Part shown: positions 6,249-8,209 of the stretch, piece after piece
Layout: each line of letters begins with the position of its first letter
Numbering within the stretch: position 1 is the stretch's first letter
From: Deltaproteobacteria bacterium
GTDB lineage: Bacteria; Desulfobacterota; Dissulfuribacteria; Dissulfuribacterales; JALVPX01
DNA: 8,209 nucleotides
Direction of reading: 5' to 3'
Assembly (NCBI GenBank): GCA_027031565.1
Contig: JALVPX010000269.1
Location: 1 to 8,209, forward strand
The notes under the pieces: generated by a model
What the model was told of the DNA's origin: nothing
Seen by the model: the letters and a program-made list of their open reading frames with translations, nothing else
The model's database searches: none
Position numbers and translations under genes: made by a program

Positions 6249-6650
6249 ATGAAAAACACTATAATTTTCCTGGCTGTTTCTGTTTGCCTGGCATCATTTA
6301 TGCCCTTCCTGGCACCTTGTGCCTCTGCCCAGGGGATTTCAGCCAGATATGCCAAGATAGACGGCAATCACGTAACTGTTGAGATAAAGATCAGCGCCCC
6401 TGCCCCAAAGACCATACTCTTTACGCAAAGCCTTCCTCCAGGCACCACCATCCTCAAGTCCGCCCCTCCATACAGCAAATATGACAAAATGACCGGCACG
6501 GCCACCTGGCTTTTAAAGGAAATCAGGCCCGGCAAGAGGAAGATCCATTTTATCACAGACAAGCCCGTATCCCCCGGGTCCATCAGTGGTGTGATGCGAT
6601 TCCGGGATCCTGAAAAGGGCAAGGTCATGCGGATAACCATAGCTCCCTGA
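6249..6650 (+). CDS. Small secreted protein, paralog of the upstream regulator's periplasmic domain
   Basis: A 133-residue protein. Residues 1-27 form a signal peptide (MKNTIIFLAVSVCLASF core, ASA cleavage before Q28), leaving about 106 mature residues that consist of one beta-sandwich domain. It follows the same pattern as residues 168-250 of the upstream regulator: VTVEIKIS against VLIEVGIM, LP at 62-63, PPYS at 73-76 with identical 15-residue spacing from LP, a TGTATW strand with W87, and a closing VMRITI against VSVTI. The pattern resembles DUF11-type repeats. The start at 6249 is chosen because GAGGAG lies seven bases upstream and it yields the signal peptide; the longer open frame from 6114 overlaps the regulator and has no such features. 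It begins four bases after the regulator stop, so the two are one operon. It may bind or modulate the regulator, or share its ligand; that is inference. Confidence 0.85.
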   Translation: MKNTIIFLAVSVCLASFMPFLAPCASAQGISARYAKIDGNHVTVEIKISAPAPKTILFTQSLPPGTTILKSAPPYSKYDKMTGTATWLLKEIRPGKRKIHFITDKPVSPGSISGVMRFRDPEKGKVMRITIAP

Positions 6651-6733
6651 CCCCAAGTTCAAAAACATTCCCGCTAACGCCCTTTGGCCCCCAGGGCCGT
6701 TAACGCTCCTTGCAGCTGGAACTTTAAGCACCC

Positions 6734-8209
6734 ATGCCAAGTTACAGGAAAGACCTGAAAAAATACCTTTCGACACACATATTGCCCCTTGTCCGGAAAC
6801 CAGGCCGCTATCTCGGAACCGAAGTGAATGCGGCGTGCAGGCCATGGCACGAAGCCAGGGTGAGGTTCTGCCTGCTCTTCCCGGACCTCTACGAAATCGG
6901 CATGTCGCATCTGGGCCTGCACATACTCTATTCGATCATAAACGACACCTCGTGGGCATTGGCAGACCGCGCCTATTGCCCGGACACGGACTTGGAACAT
7001 AGGCTGAGACATCACAACCTGCCCCTGTGGGGTCTTGAGACCGGAAAGGGACTGAAGGAATTCGATGTCCTGGCCATCACCCTGCCCTATGAACTCTGCT
7101 ATTCAAATATACTAACCATGCTTGACCTGGCAGGAATTCCCCTCTTTTCAAGGGATAGAATGGAGGAAGACTGGCCCCTGGTTCTTGGGGGCGGAAGCTG
7201 TTCTGTCCAGCCGGAACCTGTCGCAGACTTTTTCGATGCCATACTGGTTGGAGACGGCGAGGGCAAGATCATGGATATAGCAGCAACCCTAAGGGATGCC
7301 CGGGGGCAGAAGTGCTCCAAGGAAGAGATCCTCAAGGCCCTTGCAAGAATAACCGGCATTTACGTTCCAAGCCTTTACGAATCAAAGTTTTCAAAGGGCC
7401 TCTTTGCAGGGATTGAACCCAAGGCACCTGAGGTACCGGAAATTGTGCACAGGAGCATTGCAGCTCGGCTTGAAGATGCCCCCTTTCCCTCAAGGCCCCT
7501 TCTTCCCACGGTGAACATCGTCCACGACAGGCTGGGCCTGGAGATCGCCAGGGGATGCACCAGGGGATGCCGCTTCTGCCAGGCAGGCATCACTTACAGG
7601 CCTGTGCGGGAGAGATCTGCTGCCAGGGTGCTTGAAATGGCGGAAGAGGGACTGGAATCAACTGGATGGGAAGAGCTTTCCCTGCTTTCGTTGTCCACTG
7701 GTGATTACGGCTGCATAACCCCCCTGATCGAGGCCCTTGCAACAAGATTTCTCCATGAGAAGACGGCGGTTTCGCTGCCGTCCCTGAGGGTCGGCACCCT
7801 CACTCCCAGGATCATGGAACTCATCAGGGGGATCAGGAAGACTGGCTTCACCCTTGCACCTGAAGCAGGCAGTGAACGCCTAAGAATGGTCATAAACAAG
7901 GGCATAACTGAAGAAGATCTGCTTGAAACAGCCGAAGAAGTCTACAAGCAGGGCTGGAGGAATATCAAGTTATATTTCATGATAGGCCTTCCCACCGAGA
8001 CCATGGAAGACATAACCGCCATTGCGGAACTTGCCAGGAAGGTCCTTTCAAGGGCAGGGGGAGGCCGGGTTACGGTGAGCGTGGGAACTTTCGTTCCGAA
8101 GCCCCACACCCCTTTTCAATGGGAAAGTCAGATAAGCCCCCAGGAATCACGGGAGCGCCTCGACTTTTTGAAAAAGAACCTTGGACCAAAGGCCATAAAG
8201 TTGAAATGG
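6734..8209 (+). CDS. Radical SAM protein with N-terminal B12-binding-like region (TIGR03960-type), 3' partial
   Basis: The frame stays open for 492 codons to the window edge. The N-terminal part (about 35-230) resembles a cobalamin-binding-like Rossmann domain (FCLLFPDLYEIGMSHLG, then LVLGGGSCSVQPEPVADFFDAILVGDGE). The radical SAM core follows with the iron-sulfur motif CTRGCRFC: C275, C279 and C282 bind the 4Fe-4S cluster that cleaves S-adenosylmethionine. Downstream core segments are LSLLSLSTGDYG, FTLAPEAGSERLRMVINKG and KLYFMIGLPTE. The combination fits the uncharacterised TIGR03960 family, whose members often carry a C-terminal DUF2344-like part that would lie beyond this window. The substrate is unknown. 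I do not see the classic DxHxxG B12 motif, so cobalamin binding is doubtful. The ATG at 6734 is the only sensible start (in-frame TAA at 6725-6727) but has a poor ribosome binding site. Confidence 0.92.
   Translation, partial: MPSYRKDLKKYLSTHILPLVRKPGRYLGTEVNAACRPWHEARVRFCLLFPDLYEIGMSHLGLHILYSIINDTSWALADRAYCPDTDLEHRLRHHNLPLWGLETGKGLKEFDVLAITLPYELCYSNILTMLDLAGIPLFSRDRMEEDWPLVLGGGSCSVQPEPVADFFDAILVGDGEGKIMDIAATLRDARGQKCSKEEILKALARITGIYVPSLYESKFSKGLFAGIEPKAPEVPEIVHRSIAARLEDAPFPSRPLLPTVNIVHDRLGLEIARGCTRGCRFCQAGITYRPVRERSAARVLEMAEEGLESTGWEELSLLSLSTGDYGCITPLIEALATRFLHEKTAVSLPSLRVGTLTPRIMELIRGIRKTGFTLAPEAGSERLRMVINKGITEEDLLETAEEVYKQGWRNIKLYFMIGLPTETMEDITAIAELARKVLSRAGGGRVTVSVGTFVPKPHTPFQWESQISPQESRERLDFLKKNLGPKAIKLKW

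Noticed and set aside
6686..6698. Hairpin GGCCC-CCA-GGGCC after the secreted protein gene as a terminator
   Set aside because: The stem is only 5 bp and there is no T run after it. A larger alternative pairing needs a bulge. The support is too weak to annotate.

Overview
The window looks like a chromosomal stretch from an anaerobic, cytochrome-rich bacterium of moderate G+C, most likely of the Desulfobacterota (former Deltaproteobacteria) type. This rests on a c7/c3-like trihaem cytochrome, an exported monohaem cytochrome c, an archaeal-type S-adenosylmethionine synthetase in an otherwise bacterial setting, and a long-type radical SAM protein. The assignment is inference from gene content. 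There are no RNA genes, mobile elements or CRISPR arrays, and no gene-free stretch longer than about 130 bases.

Layout. The 3' end of argB (acetylglutamate kinase) enters on the + strand and stops at 169. Facing it is a minus-strand run of four genes, read from 3332 down to 277: archaeal-type methionine adenosyltransferase, exported monohaem cytochrome c, and two exported proteins of unknown function whose junction is translationally coupled. Divergent from the synthetase, across 132 bases, is a + strand phosphoribosyltransferase (3465-4088) of the kind common in archaea. A strong hairpin (4099-4123) separates it from the next, convergent minus-strand pair: a trihaem c7-like cytochrome (start 5135) followed 15 bases later by a small exported basic protein (4146-4610).

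The most distinctive part is 4146-6650. Divergent from the cytochrome pair is a two-gene + strand unit. Its first gene encodes a membrane-anchored XRE-type DNA-binding protein with a cytoplasmic helix-turn-helix, one transmembrane helix, an extracytoplasmic beta-sandwich (DUF11-like) domain and a terminal EF-hand-type calcium loop. Its second gene, 4 bases downstream, encodes a secreted protein that looks like a free copy of the same beta-sandwich domain. The 116-base divergent intergenic region contains a perfect 22-bp palindrome (5171-5192), a strong operator candidate. The simplest reading is a one-component transmembrane regulator that senses something in the periplasm (calcium, a ligand, or its secreted paralog) and controls the divergent cytochrome operon and itself. 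This is a proposal, not a described system known to me.

The window ends inside a + strand radical SAM gene (6734 to the edge, 492 codons without a stop), of the uncharacterised family with an N-terminal B12-binding-like region.
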